Shown here piece after piece: positions 18,995-27,621 of a DNA stretch of 64,000 nt (position 1 is its first letter; each line of letters opens with the position of its first letter). Location of the stretch: positions 370,898 through 434,897 of the forward strand of contig NZ_WQEG01000004.1 of NCBI RefSeq assembly GCF_013033515.1, in the 5' to 3' direction. The notes under the pieces were generated by a model. The model did not search any database. It was not told the origin of the DNA and saw only the letters and a list, made by a program, of their open reading frames with translations. Origin of the DNA: Ruegeria sp. HKCCA6707 (lineage in GTDB: Bacteria; Pseudomonadota; Alphaproteobacteria; Rhodobacterales; Rhodobacteraceae). The translations under genes were made by a program, and so were the position numbers.

Positions 18995-19132
18995 TCAAGA
19001 TGGCTCTCTAGAAAACCAGCGTTCTCGAGCGGGTTCCTGCGCCGACAGTTCAGGTGGCTCTTCGTATTCAGCGCAGAGAGCGGCGCTTGTCACAAACAGA
19101 AACGCAGCCGGAATTGCTTTGACGAGGTTCAT
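18995..19132 (-). CDS. Small secreted peptide, 45 aa, unknown function
   Basis: A short frame with an ATG at 19132 preceded by AAGGTGG at ideal spacing. It encodes a signal-peptide-like N-terminus (MNLVKAIPAAFLFVTSAALCA) and then a short acidic, proline-rich tail starting EYEEPPELSAQEP. It ends at a TGA at 18995. It lies 44 bases downstream of the glutaminase gene on the same strand and could be its last cistron. The ribosome site and signal peptide make it more convincing than chance, but there is no homology that I recognise. Confidence 0.45.
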   Translation of the reverse strand: MNLVKAIPAAFLFVTSAALCAEYEEPPELSAQEPARERWFSREPS

Positions 19133-19176
19133 TTGTTCCACCTTGTTTTGTCGGTAAGCGAGTCGATTTTTCGCGC

Positions 19177-20124
19177 TCAGAACACCGACCAGCCAAGCCG
19201 ATGTGCCAATTCTTCAACGGCCCTTATCGCCAGGACCGAGTTGCCTTTCTTGTCCAGACCGGGGCTCCATGCAGCGATAGACCCAACACCGGGTACAATG
19301 GCGAAAAGTCCCCCACCGACCCCGCTTTTGCAGGGCAATCCGATCCGAAATGCCACCTCGCCCGAGGCGTCATAGCAGCCACAGGTCATCATCAGGGCAT
19401 TCAGGCGCCGGACGCGTTCTGGTGTTACACCCGCGGTTTCGGCATCAGCCCCTTCGCCGCCGGTTGCCAGAAACCGGGTGGCCGCAGCGAGCTGACGGCA
19501 ACTCATCTCGATGCTGCATTGACGGAAATAGCTTTCGGTGACCGCGGTTACGTCTCCACGAATGTTCCCTTCGGCCAGCATAAAGTAAGCCAAGGCTCGG
19601 TTGCGATCACCCGTCGCGACTTCGGAGGCAAAGACGTCTTCGTCGACCGCGATATCAGGTGCGTCGGCCAGACGTTGGCAAATCTCAAGAACCGGATGCG
19701 GTGCAGCCTGGCCGGATTGATGCTCCAAGATCACGTCAGAGACAACAATCGCGCCGGGGTTGATGAAGGGGTTTCGAGGTTTTCCGCGTTCGAATTCAAG
19801 CTGGACGATCGAGTTAAAAGGATCGCCCGACGGCTCGCGCCCAACACGCCGCCAAAGCGTCGCGCCGACATGCCCAAGCGCCACGACCAGCGCGAACACT
19901 TTCGAGATGCTCTGGATCGAGAACGGCACCCCGCCGTCACCCGCAATGATCGGTTCTCCGTTCAACGGTGCAAACGCCATGCCAAACCGATTCAGCGGAA
20001 CGCGCGCCAGTTCCGGTATATAGCTTGCCACCTCACCGCGATCAGTCTCTCCCGCCATTCGGGTGGCGATATCGTCCAGCACTCTCTGGGTTTCAGCGGG
20101 ATCAGGCAGTTGGTGCATCTTCAT
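19177..20124 (-). CDS. glsA: Glutaminase (serine-dependent, GlsA type), 315 aa
   Basis: Cytosolic glutaminase hydrolysing L-glutamine to glutamate and ammonia; fold related to beta-lactamases. The Ser-Lys dyad is in FSIQSISKVF, followed by the conserved GREPSGDPFNS and PRNPFINPGAI blocks, the YFMLAEGNI segment, and LPCKSGVGGGLFAIVPG. Length is normal. Start ATG at 20124 overlaps the end of the symporter gene by 23 bases; the ATG at 20118 is an alternative. The gene follows a Na+/amino-acid symporter in one operon, which fits import and deamidation of glutamine. Confidence 0.92.
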   Translation of the reverse strand: MKMHQLPDPAETQRVLDDIATRMAGETDRGEVASYIPELARVPLNRFGMAFAPLNGEPIIAGDGGVPFSIQSISKVFALVVALGHVGATLWRRVGREPSGDPFNSIVQLEFERGKPRNPFINPGAIVVSDVILEHQSGQAAPHPVLEICQRLADAPDIAVDEDVFASEVATGDRNRALAYFMLAEGNIRGDVTAVTESYFRQCSIEMSCRQLAAATRFLATGGEGADAETAGVTPERVRRLNALMMTCGCYDASGEVAFRIGLPCKSGVGGGLFAIVPGVGSIAAWSPGLDKKGNSVLAIRAVEELAHRLGWSVF

Positions 20125-21526
20125 TCCAAATTTTATCAGATATGCCGTCCGTCGCGCCTTCGAACTCTTCCAGCACAAAAGTCGGTTCCTGCCCCGCCTT
20201 TCTCTGAGCAAAGTAGTCCTTGGTCAGCCGGTACACCGTCCCGGACAACAAAAGGATTGCGGTCAGGTTGATGACAGCCATCAAACCCATTGCTGCATCG
20301 GCAAAGTTGAAGACTGTTGCGACGGTTTGCAGTGCTCCCCACACAACCATCGCCAGACAGGCCGCTCGCAAGATAGATATCGGGACCTGGCCCTCCAGCC
20401 CCAGAAAAACCATGGCATTTTCAGCATAAGAATAGTTACCGAGGATGGATGTGAAGGCGAAGAATATGATGGCAATGGCGATGAAATACATCCCAACCGG
20501 ACCCAGATGAACGTCCAATGCGCTTTGTGTCAGTTGCATGCCCGTAATTTCGCCATCAATCACGCCAGACAACAAGATCAGCAGCGCGGTCGCCGTACAA
20601 ACGAGGATCGTGTCGACGAAGCACCCAAACGCCTGCACCAAACCCTGGCTTGACGGGTGATGAGGCGAAGGTGTCGCAACAGCAGCAATATTGGGGGCCG
20701 ATCCCATGCCCGCTTCATTGGAAAACAACCCGCGTTTGATGCCGTTCAACATGGCGGCCATCACGCCGCCGGCAACACCGCCCGCGGCCTCTTGCAAACC
20801 CAGTGCGCTGGATACAATCAACCACAGCAGTCCAGGCACTTCGGATATGTTGAGGACCATCACGATAATCGCGATCAATAGATAGCCACCCGCCATGAAC
20901 GGCACCAGAATTTCGGCGACTCGCGCAATAGCCTTGATCCCACCAAAGATCACGATTGCCGCGCCAACTGCGATGCCGAGACCAACCCACAGCTTTTCGA
21001 TCCCAAACGCGCCGTTCAGCGCCTCGGCAATCGAATTGGACTGAACAGCGACAAAGATCAGACCAAAACTGAGGATCAGGCAGACCGAGAACATCGCACC
21101 TGCCCAAGGGGCATTCAGTCCTTTTGAGATATAAAACGCAGGACCGCCGCGAAAGTCACCGTTCTTGGTGGTCACCTTATAAAGCTGCGCCAGTGTGCTT
21201 TCAGAATAGGCGGTTGCCATACCAACCAGGGCAACCATCCACATCCAGAAGATTGCTCCGGGACCACCCAGGGTCAGGGCAACGGCGACTCCAGCAAGGT
21301 TTCCGGTGCCGACCCGCGACGCAAGACTGACAGTTAAAGCTTGAAACGGAGTGATTCCGCGCTTGTCGGTGCTGGGGGCGGCAGTGATGACGCGCAGCAT
21401 CTCGCCAAAGTGCCGGAACTGCGGGGCGCCCAACCGGATCGTAAAGTAGAGCCCTGCCCCCAACAGGCCGTATACGAGAACATAGTTCCAGAGAATTCCG
21501 TTCAGACCATCAACAAAGAAATCCAT
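20102..21526 (-). CDS. Sodium:alanine/glycine symporter family (AGCS) transporter, 474 aa
   Basis: Inner-membrane Na+-coupled amino acid transporter with about eleven hydrophobic segments. AGCS marks seen are GVGTGNLAGVAVAL-type sequence near residue 73, GPGAIFWMWMVALVGMATAYSESTLAQ, the FRGGPAFYISKGL region, and GLFSNEAGMGSAPNIAA. The ATG at 21526 lies eight bases after GAGGT; an in-frame GTG two codons upstream is possible. Coupling to glutaminase suggests glutamine or alanine as substrate. A weak palindrome copy (21554) precedes it. Confidence 0.9.
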   Translation of the reverse strand: MDFFVDGLNGILWNYVLVYGLLGAGLYFTIRLGAPQFRHFGEMLRVITAAPSTDKRGITPFQALTVSLASRVGTGNLAGVAVALTLGGPGAIFWMWMVALVGMATAYSESTLAQLYKVTTKNGDFRGGPAFYISKGLNAPWAGAMFSVCLILSFGLIFVAVQSNSIAEALNGAFGIEKLWVGLGIAVGAAIVIFGGIKAIARVAEILVPFMAGGYLLIAIIVMVLNISEVPGLLWLIVSSALGLQEAAGGVAGGVMAAMLNGIKRGLFSNEAGMGSAPNIAAVATPSPHHPSSQGLVQAFGCFVDTILVCTATALLILLSGVIDGEITGMQLTQSALDVHLGPVGMYFIAIAIIFFAFTSILGNYSYAENAMVFLGLEGQVPISILRAACLAMVVWGALQTVATVFNFADAAMGLMAVINLTAILLLSGTVYRLTKDYFAQRKAGQEPTFVLEEFEGATDGISDKIWNEDAPTA

Positions 21527-21553
21527 CAACACACCTCAATCAATATCAAGCTC

Positions 21554-21569
21554 CGGTAGTATATCAGAA
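21554..21569. promoter_or_regulatory. Weak MarR-type operator candidate upstream of the symporter
   Basis: CGGTAGTATATCAGAA keeps seven of eight bases of the left half of the shared palindrome (CGTTAGTA), but the right half is poor. It lies 28 bases before the symporter start on the minus strand. It may be a chance match. Confidence 0.25.
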
Positions 21570-21579
21570 ATTCTGTGGT

Positions 21580-21954
21580 TCACTTCCCGATGTATCTTAG
21601 CACCTCGGTGTCCCATGCCAGGCTTTTGCGGACAGACAGCAAAGCGCGATTGAGAACTTCAACATACTCGCTTTCATCCTGCAGCGCGAAGGCATAGTTC
21701 TGCTCTTCGAACTCATAGGGCAGCACTTCGAGGTCCTCGAAACGCGCTTGTTCGCGGCCGCGCAGTATTTCGTATTTCAGGGCGGGCGCGTCCATGACAA
21801 CCGCATCGACGCGGCGCGCTTCCAAGCTGGTGACCACCTCGGTTAACCGGTTAGCAGAAATGCAGCTGCGCATTTTGTGGGAAGAACTGCTAACGCGGTT
21901 TGAAACAATCGAGGTGGTTAGCCCACCAGAAGGTGTGCAATCAAATTTCGTCAA
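21580..21954 (-). pseudogene. C-terminal remnant of a family-3 solute-binding protein
   Basis: The last ~85 residues look like the second lobe of an amino-acid-binding (SBP_bac_3) protein: NRLTEVVTSLEARRVDAVVMDAPALKYE, then the EEQNYAFALQDESEYVEVLNRALLSVR stretch and a final W-D-x-E-V-L-R-Y-I-G. Upstream of about 21860 the frame has no family character and no signal peptide, so the first lobe (~150 residues) is missing. The piece is a decayed gene next to the amino-acid transport operon. Confidence 0.6.
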
Positions 21955-22388
21955 AGGCTATGAGCGTCTGATGGTGCAAGTCTCGCCGGCAACATAGGGT
22001 TGGGACCTTCAGGTCTATTGCGACGTTCCGAGTAGATTTGCTTCTCGGTCATAGACTCTTAGACTCTGGACACGCCGCCCTGACAGGTTTCGCAATCTGA
22101 GTTCTGAATTCGCGATCCCCTGCCCCGATCGCCTCTTAGCCATGATGACAATTTACCGGCGAAGCAGACGCACAACGTGGCAAAGACTTACGGCAAAGCG
22201 ATAGCCAGCCCAGACCGCACAAGAAATGATGAAACGAGAAAAGCGGTGGTCTTTTTTTTAGTACGATTGGGAAATCTGGCTGATTACAGTCAGAGGCTTG
22301 TCGTCAGTGCGTGCGTCGCCAACGACTTGAAAATCAACAAAAAACAGCCTGGCGAATTGGTAAACCCCTTCTTTGGTAGCCGAACAAT
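21955..22388. other. Intergenic stretch without recognisable gene
   Basis: About 430 bases between the binding-protein remnant and the 391-residue secreted protein. Frames here are broken or run as shadows into the next gene. I see no RNA gene, repeat or family match; it probably contains decayed sequence belonging to the missing N-terminal part of the remnant. Confidence 0.4.
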
Positions 22389-23564
22389 TCAATCGCTTGA
22401 GCCAAACTTGGTTTGGATAATGAACTGCGTCACCGGATCAATATCTTCGCTTTCAAGCAAATCTGCGAGTTGGCTATCCAAACGTGTTTCATTCCAATCG
22501 CGCATCGCAATCGCAATCTCCAACGCCGAAGCGGGATCTTGTTCCAACTCGCGGGAAAAGATCAATACGATCTGATCCCTAAGAGCCGGTGACACGGTGC
22601 CTGAATCAGCCAAGGCCCGCATGAGCGAGCGCTTATGCTCCAGCGAAAGACTTGCCGCTTCCAAAGCGGCGTCGATGGTGCTTACGGCCGACGGCCCATC
22701 CATCGCGACGCCGGCCAGCGCCCAATCATAGGCATATGCCGAGTTTTGAAGAACGGATCTGGGATATCGGGACCGGACAACGTGTTTGGCTTTGTCGTCA
22801 TCAAGCTGAAGACCCAGTAACCGGATCGCGACCGGAACGAAGCTGATCCGGTTGATGTTGTTGAACTCGTGCAGTAGATCGTCCGTCGAAACTGAATTTC
22901 GCAACATCTGGATACTGTCGTATGGCGCACGGTCCATCTCGACCAACGCGGTGTCACGTAGAACCGGATCCTCATGCGAAAGATACTTTGCGAAAAATGC
23001 AATGCGCGCATCGGGTTCTGTTGTACTTGTCCGCCAAAGCTCTCGTTCCCTCCAGAGCGCATCCAGGAAGTGTTCGCGCGCAGTGTTCAGCTTGAATATC
23101 CTTGTCCACTTGCGCGACAAACCACGTCCGGCAGCGTCTTTAGTCACGGTTCCGTAGGTCAGCAGAACTGTCATCTCGGGGTTCGCACGGAAGGCCGCGC
23201 GGGTCGTGCTATCAATCAAAAAAGGGATTTCAGGTATTCTCGCAAGCTCGTCTGGTGAACCTTTGATTTGTTGCTTTGGAACGAATTTGAACGGGTTTTC
23301 CGGTACGGGTGCTGCAAGAACAATGACATCGGCAGCAATCAAATGATCTGCGAGTGTGGTCTCTGGCAATGTTGTGCAGACTGGGCATGCCAAAGCAAAT
23401 CGCGGACCGAATACGCAGAAGAACAAAACTGTAGCGGTAAGAAAAAGCCTTGAAAACGGCCCCAGCAACCGCCCGCAAAACTGAGAGACGCAAGTCCCAA
23501 TGCCTCGCTGCACCCGGTTCGATGTCAGATCGATAGATAGCGTTACAGGAAAACCAGCGCGCAT
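22389..23564 (-). CDS. Predicted secreted protein of unknown function, 391 aa
   Basis: A hydrophobic segment near residues 35-58 (LFLTATVLFFCVFGPRFALA) followed by CPVCTTLP looks like a signal peptide; the real start may be an in-frame codon nearer to it. The mature part begins with a beta-rich stretch, then from about residue 200 becomes alpha-helical with repeating LxxA/DAxL patterns that suggest HEAT-like repeats. The CxxC just after the predicted cleavage site is notable and could bind metal or form a disulfide. No family is recognised. It stands alone, facing the IS6 remnant downstream of the partition locus. Confidence 0.55.
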   Translation of the reverse strand: MRAGFPVTLSIDLTSNRVQRGIGTCVSQFCGRLLGPFSRLFLTATVLFFCVFGPRFALACPVCTTLPETTLADHLIAADVIVLAAPVPENPFKFVPKQQIKGSPDELARIPEIPFLIDSTTRAAFRANPEMTVLLTYGTVTKDAAGRGLSRKWTRIFKLNTAREHFLDALWRERELWRTSTTEPDARIAFFAKYLSHEDPVLRDTALVEMDRAPYDSIQMLRNSVSTDDLLHEFNNINRISFVPVAIRLLGLQLDDDKAKHVVRSRYPRSVLQNSAYAYDWALAGVAMDGPSAVSTIDAALEAASLSLEHKRSLMRALADSGTVSPALRDQIVLIFSRELEQDPASALEIAIAMRDWNETRLDSQLADLLESEDIDPVTQFIIQTKFGSSD

Positions 23565-23715
23565 TATTCACTCCTCAACCACTTATCGTGAACTACCCAA
23601 AACGGATAAGACGGTGTCGCCATACTCAGCCTGCAGACGGGCTTTGGTCAACATTTGTCTAAAATAGGCAAAATATCCGCCACGGCGCTGCCGTCTGAAC
23701 GGCTCAGCTGCATAT

Positions 23716-24304
23716 GGATCTGTTGCAAAGCTTCTTACTGACCGAAAAGTTGGCACCGGCCCCGCAGATCATCTGCGCGACGCCTATCCCATTCAGTGTA
23801 GCCGCCGTTCGAACGAAGGCCTTTAACCCTAACATCGGCTGAGCTCGTCTTTTGACGAAGCGCTGGTCCTGTTCCACGTTGCTTTGCGGGTATTTCCGCC
23901 TGACCATCGCGATGGAGATCGGACAGCCAAAGCTTTCCAGCATCTTGTTTATGGCGTTTATGCCAGCCGTATTTGCATCGCTTTTGTCGCTATCAATTTC
24001 TCTCGGTGGGCCGTTGACCTCCAGCATCCGCTCAAAGAATTTGGCGTTGGCGGGTTTGTTTCGACTACGCACAGCATCTGCAATCACACAAGAGTAACGT
24101 GTCAGCCAGCGGTTCAGTGTGGTGTGACGAGCCAACATACCGCATCTCTTCGAGATCGCGTCGGAAACAGCGAAAAGAGCAACGTCATTTGGACAATGCG
24201 CAGCTTTGAAGGAAACCATGAGCAGTCTTTCAGTCGAATACTAACACTCGCCAAACCGGCGCAAACTCTACGATGGTCAATGATCATACGCTCGCAACAG
24301 ATCT
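23716..24304 (-). mobile_element. Decayed IS6-family insertion sequence with internal deletion
   Basis: The minus-strand frame 23704-24219 encodes pieces of an IS6-family DDE transposase: an N-terminal MVSFKAAHCPNDVALFAV, then HTTLNRWLTRYS, then NKPANAKFFERMLEVNG and the C-terminal VEQDQRFVKRRAQPMLGLKAF. About 60-70 residues around the first catalytic Asp (the WRMDET region) and the YRDLEEI region are missing. Ends match: GGATCTGTTGCAAAG at 23716 and an inverted copy, CGCAACAGATCT, near 24293-24304. The element is roughly 590 bp instead of about 800 bp, so it cannot be active. Confidence 0.8.
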
Positions 24305-24821
24305 TAGTGTTCTCGACGCGCCACCAGCATCTTAATTCGCATATATGCAAAATATATTCTTTTTGCACATAACGTCTGATCTTCGCTTGTATTGTAGAGT
24401 TCTGCGAAAGAGGGCCTTCGCACTAACATTGTAGCTTCTGAGCGAAAACGAGCACCATATGATGCTGGAAAGCTACCTTCTCCTTAAATACAGCAAAAGC
24501 TCGACGTGTTAAACCAGCGAGATAGAACACCTTCACTTAGCGCTTGGGCAATCGGAAACGTATCTGCCGTCCTTTTCTCCGAAGCCTACTCACACATCCC
24601 TAAACATCGCGCACATCGCCGAGTCGGGTTCTTCCATAGTTTAGGCCATCATTTCAGCTTAGATCTTCGCACAAAACCACAGTCCAAATTGCACTGACAG
24701 CCACGACAAGACAAAGCTTAAATCGGCACGAGAACGCTTGTCGCATCAACGTTTCTCATCACGATGAACTTGGTTTAGGCGAACCTGTCAGCAGTCTGTC
24801 AGTTTTCAGTCACCCATCAAA
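24305..24821. other. Intergenic region with nothing recognised
   Basis: About 500 bases between the IS6 remnant and the terminator of the partition operon. It is AT-rich in its first 150 bases; a 63-codon frame at 24506 has no family character. I find no RNA gene, repeat or promoter that I can support. Confidence 0.4.
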
Positions 24822-24851
24822 AAAGAAGGCGGTAACCCGTGGGTTACCGCC
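24822..24851 (-). terminator. Rho-independent terminator of parAB, with parS-like stem
   Basis: Read on the minus strand, an 11-bp perfect stem (arms GGCGGTAACCC and GGGTTACCGCC, two-base loop) is followed directly by TTCTTTTTT, a textbook intrinsic terminator 38 bases after the parB stop. The inner 16 bases, GTAACCCGTGGGTTAC, are identical to the second palindrome at 24877, so the stem may also be a ParB-binding site. Confidence 0.75.
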
Positions 24852-24876
24852 TGGCAAAGGTGAAATCCGACGGGAC

Positions 24877-24892
24877 GTAACCCGTGGGTTAC
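24877..24892. promoter_or_regulatory. Candidate parS centromere site
   Basis: GTAACCCGTGGGTTAC is a 16-bp palindrome (7-bp arms, GT centre) that overlaps the parB stop codon. The same 16 bases recur at 24832-24847 inside the terminator stem. Two identical palindromes at the end of a parAB operon are the expected form of a plasmid centromere bound by ParB. This copy has no T-run, so a terminator role is unlikely. Confidence 0.6.
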
Positions 24893-25941
24893 TCCTCCCT
24901 TAAGATTGCCTCAAAAGCCTCCACAGCTTTCTGCAGCTTGGAGCGATCAATTGAACTAAAATCCAGACGAGACAGGATTCTGCATTCACCTTTTCGAGCA
25001 GTAATCTTCGAAGACCCTACGTGAAACTCGTACTTCACACTCTCGCTTTTTTCTTTCGCCCTGCCCTCTGCGGGTTTCTCAGCGGGCTCGGCCGCAAATG
25101 CTGCAAGAACTTCGTTTTGTTCCTCTGCCGTGTTCACACGCGCCAAACGCTCTTTCAAAGCCTCAGAAGTACCTGTCGCGCGAAGCTTGCGCGCCACCTC
25201 CACGCCCAGGTTTCTCGAAATGGCCTTGGGGTAAGGCAGAGCTTCCTCGAGCGCGCCAAGAAGAAAAACAAAGCTGCGAATATATGAGCGCTTCATCTTG
25301 TGCAAAGAGGCATAGAGCCTCCCAACCAATGCGTCAGCGTCCCCTGCCCCCAGCTCAGCATCACGAGCTGCAAGAATAGCGACCTGCGCCATCTCTGCGA
25401 ATGTTAGGTCTTCACGAACGACATTCTCCTCGACCATATCAACATACAGATCGATACGATCGACCCGAGAGTTGTCTACACGCGCCGTAACGCTGGCAAA
25501 ACGCTCATCACCGGTTTCTTCGAAGAGCTGGCTGAGAGCCGTAAGGCGCCTCCAACCTTTCTTAAGCTGGAAACGACCTTCGGGGTCTTTGTACACCTCG
25601 ATCGGCTCTTTCTGGCCTCTTTCCTGTATCGACGCTTTGAGCTCATCCATTTCATCCGAACTCGCCACCGACGAGAGATCCAACCGATCACGTGGAAGAT
25701 CCGAGGTGTGGATAGCATCCAAACCGATCACAGCTAAGACACGGCCTTCGTCCTGCGCTTTGCGATACTCCTTCGCTTCTGAAGCGTTCTTGCGCCGTTG
25801 CTCCACACGATCTTCCGTGCTTTCGCTCAAACTGTTTGCTGTTTCGCGCACAGCCGCACCCATGGGACCCACGTCGCGACGACGGGTTTTCTTGAGATCG
25901 TTCTCATTAATCGGAGAGAAACCAAACTTGTTCCGGCTCAT
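24889..25941 (-). CDS. parB: ParB-family partition protein (plasmid RepB/ParB type), 350 aa
   Basis: Centromere-binding partition protein. The N-terminal arm is basic (MSRNKFGFSP), the ParB/Sulfiredoxin domain spans about residues 75-165 with LKASIQERGQKEPIEV, LKKGWRRLTAL and the VDMVEENVVREDLTFAEMAQ helix-turn region, and the C-terminal ~100 residues are likely for dimerisation. The ATG overlaps the ParA stop by four bases. Candidate binding palindromes lie at its 3' end. Length fits plasmid ParB proteins of alphaproteobacteria. Confidence 0.92.
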   Translation of the reverse strand: MSRNKFGFSPINENDLKKTRRRDVGPMGAAVRETANSLSESTEDRVEQRRKNASEAKEYRKAQDEGRVLAVIGLDAIHTSDLPRDRLDLSSVASSDEMDELKASIQERGQKEPIEVYKDPEGRFQLKKGWRRLTALSQLFEETGDERFASVTARVDNSRVDRIDLYVDMVEENVVREDLTFAEMAQVAILAARDAELGAGDADALVGRLYASLHKMKRSYIRSFVFLLGALEEALPYPKAISRNLGVEVARKLRATGTSEALKERLARVNTAEEQNEVLAAFAAEPAEKPAEGRAKEKSESVKYEFHVGSSKITARKGECRILSRLDFSSIDRSKLQKAVEAFEAILREE

Positions 25942-27248
25942 TCGATGCGCTCCTCAACCTTAGTCCGCGCGTTCCACGCCTTAAGTACAACGCCCTTAAA
26001 TTCTCCATAGGCATTGTCGAATGACTGACGCGCGCGCTTCCATGTGTCTCGGGTCATTTGCCTATAGTCTTGCTCGTAAACCGACATCTGGAACCTACCA
26101 GACTGTTCAACCGCGCGCGTCATCTCGATAGGATTTTGACAGACATCCGCACCAAATACGTTTTTGAAAGCGTCCATCATCGCGACATGCAGCGAATTGC
26201 TTGCTTCGAAACGCGTCATGAGAACGCGAATGTCGTCAAACGTCTTGGGAAGAGTAATACCTGCATCCTGCGCGATACGTTCGAACCCGTTCGTAATATC
26301 TTCCAACGCATCGCCCAGTTGTCCCAGGTAGCTGGTTGTACTGTCATACTCCCAATAGCCGGGGCCCGAGGGTATGTAGAGAATGTCTGCGGCAAACGCT
26401 GCATTCAAAGATTGATACCCAATCGCGGGCGGGCAATCGAAAATGATTAGGTCATATTGGTCATCAGGAAGTTCATCCAGATACCGGGCGATGCAACCAA
26501 AGAAACTCCAGGCCTTGTGAATGGATCTGTATTGCGCGGAAGCAAACTCGACAAACGCGGCATTCGCACAGCTTGGGATAATATCGATTGTCGACCAGGA
26601 CGTCTTTTGAATGAAATCCTGTACGCGTTGCGACCCAATTGATTGCACATCTTCGGGCAGTTCGTCGGCGGTAGGGTAGGGGCAGTCCGCCGGATCGTCA
26701 TATTCTTCTGCGATCCTGTTTGCCTCACGACAAAGGTCACGACACATAATGCCCCAAACCGTATTCCACTCTCTGACTTCTGCTAGACCCATTGAATGGG
26801 TCAGCGTCGCCTGAGGATCGAAATCCACAACAAGAACGCGGTAGCCATCCAGGGCAGAAGCGTTCGCCAGATGCTGTGCAACGACAGTTTTGCCGACGCC
26901 GCCTTTAAAATTGGAAACCGCCACCCTCATCGCGCGTCCCGCTGGTCTTTGAGGAAGGAGGCTCTTGCCTCTGAACCTCAATCGACGCCTGAGCTCGTTT
27001 ATTTCTGCGAGGGAAAACCACCTTTGGCGCCCGTCATCTTCAGTGGCACCCTGTGGAAGAGACGGATCGTCCGCCAGTTTCTTCCTCAAAGTGTCTGCTG
27101 GGACATCGAACATGAACTGGCTAATTTCCCAGATTGAAAATGGTCGAAGCACTTTCTCATCGGAAGGAGAAAAGGTAGCGCGGCGAACGGCCGCCTGTTG
27201 GGCCAGGCTTCGTTCGTTCATCGCTTGGAGGTCGGTGTGGTCACGCAT
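25938..27248 (-). CDS. parA: ParA-family partition ATPase (RepA type), 436 aa
   Basis: Walker-type partition ATPase with the deviant P-loop NFKGGVGKT (residues 114-121), the VVDFDPQATLTHSMG Walker A' segment and the LIIFDCPPAIGYQSLNA Walker B block. An N-terminal ~100-residue extension with a winged-helix-like region (FSIWEISQFMFDVPADTLRKKL) is typical of plasmid-type ParA and allows operon autoregulation. It segregates the replicon with ParB and the parS sites. It is transcribed divergently from the replication initiator across a 373-base gap holding iteron-like repeats. Confidence 0.93.
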   Translation of the reverse strand: MRDHTDLQAMNERSLAQQAAVRRATFSPSDEKVLRPFSIWEISQFMFDVPADTLRKKLADDPSLPQGATEDDGRQRWFSLAEINELRRRLRFRGKSLLPQRPAGRAMRVAVSNFKGGVGKTVVAQHLANASALDGYRVLVVDFDPQATLTHSMGLAEVREWNTVWGIMCRDLCREANRIAEEYDDPADCPYPTADELPEDVQSIGSQRVQDFIQKTSWSTIDIIPSCANAAFVEFASAQYRSIHKAWSFFGCIARYLDELPDDQYDLIIFDCPPAIGYQSLNAAFAADILYIPSGPGYWEYDSTTSYLGQLGDALEDITNGFERIAQDAGITLPKTFDDIRVLMTRFEASNSLHVAMMDAFKNVFGADVCQNPIEMTRAVEQSGRFQMSVYEQDYRQMTRDTWKRARQSFDNAYGEFKGVVLKAWNARTKVEERIE

Positions 27249-27383
27249 AGTGCTGCTCTTGTTATATCACGAATACTTTCTAATAACGCGATTTAGAGAA
27301 TCTGCAAAACGCAAAGATTCAAAATTCCGCTTTTTGCTTGAGATTCTTCGAAATACGGGAGTAATTCTGTGTGAGAAGCTAAG

Positions 27384-27465
27384 TTTTGGTGACAGAAAAT
27401 CAGCGCTGACCACATATAGGGTGACAAACTGGGGCCAATAGGGTGACATCTATCTGTCACCCATA
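27384..27465. repeat. Iteron-like GGTGACA repeats, candidate replication origin
   Basis: The motif ATAGGGTGACA occurs at 27416-27426 and 27438-27448, exactly 22 bp apart (two helical turns). An inverted copy (TGTCACCCATA) is at 27455-27465, and a weaker TTTTGGTGACA lies at 27384-27394. AT-rich DNA follows at about 27475-27515. The repeats lie between divergent parA and the initiator gene, the normal place for an iteron-type origin. Confidence 0.6.
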
Positions 27466-27621
27466 ACCAATATACCGAAATTTCTTTTGATTTTGGAAAA
27501 TTGAATTTCGCTCCCGTTTTTCGAAGTGAGTTGACAAACTACGGGATTTCACCACACTGATTGCAACAAATGGAATCGGACGTCGAAACCGATCCGCATC
27601 AGGCACAGCGGCAGTATCAAA

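Noticed and set aside
24832..24892. Tandem hairpins as a CRISPR or riboswitch
   Set aside because: Only two copies with unequal flanks and no spacer regularity; parS/terminator explains them better.
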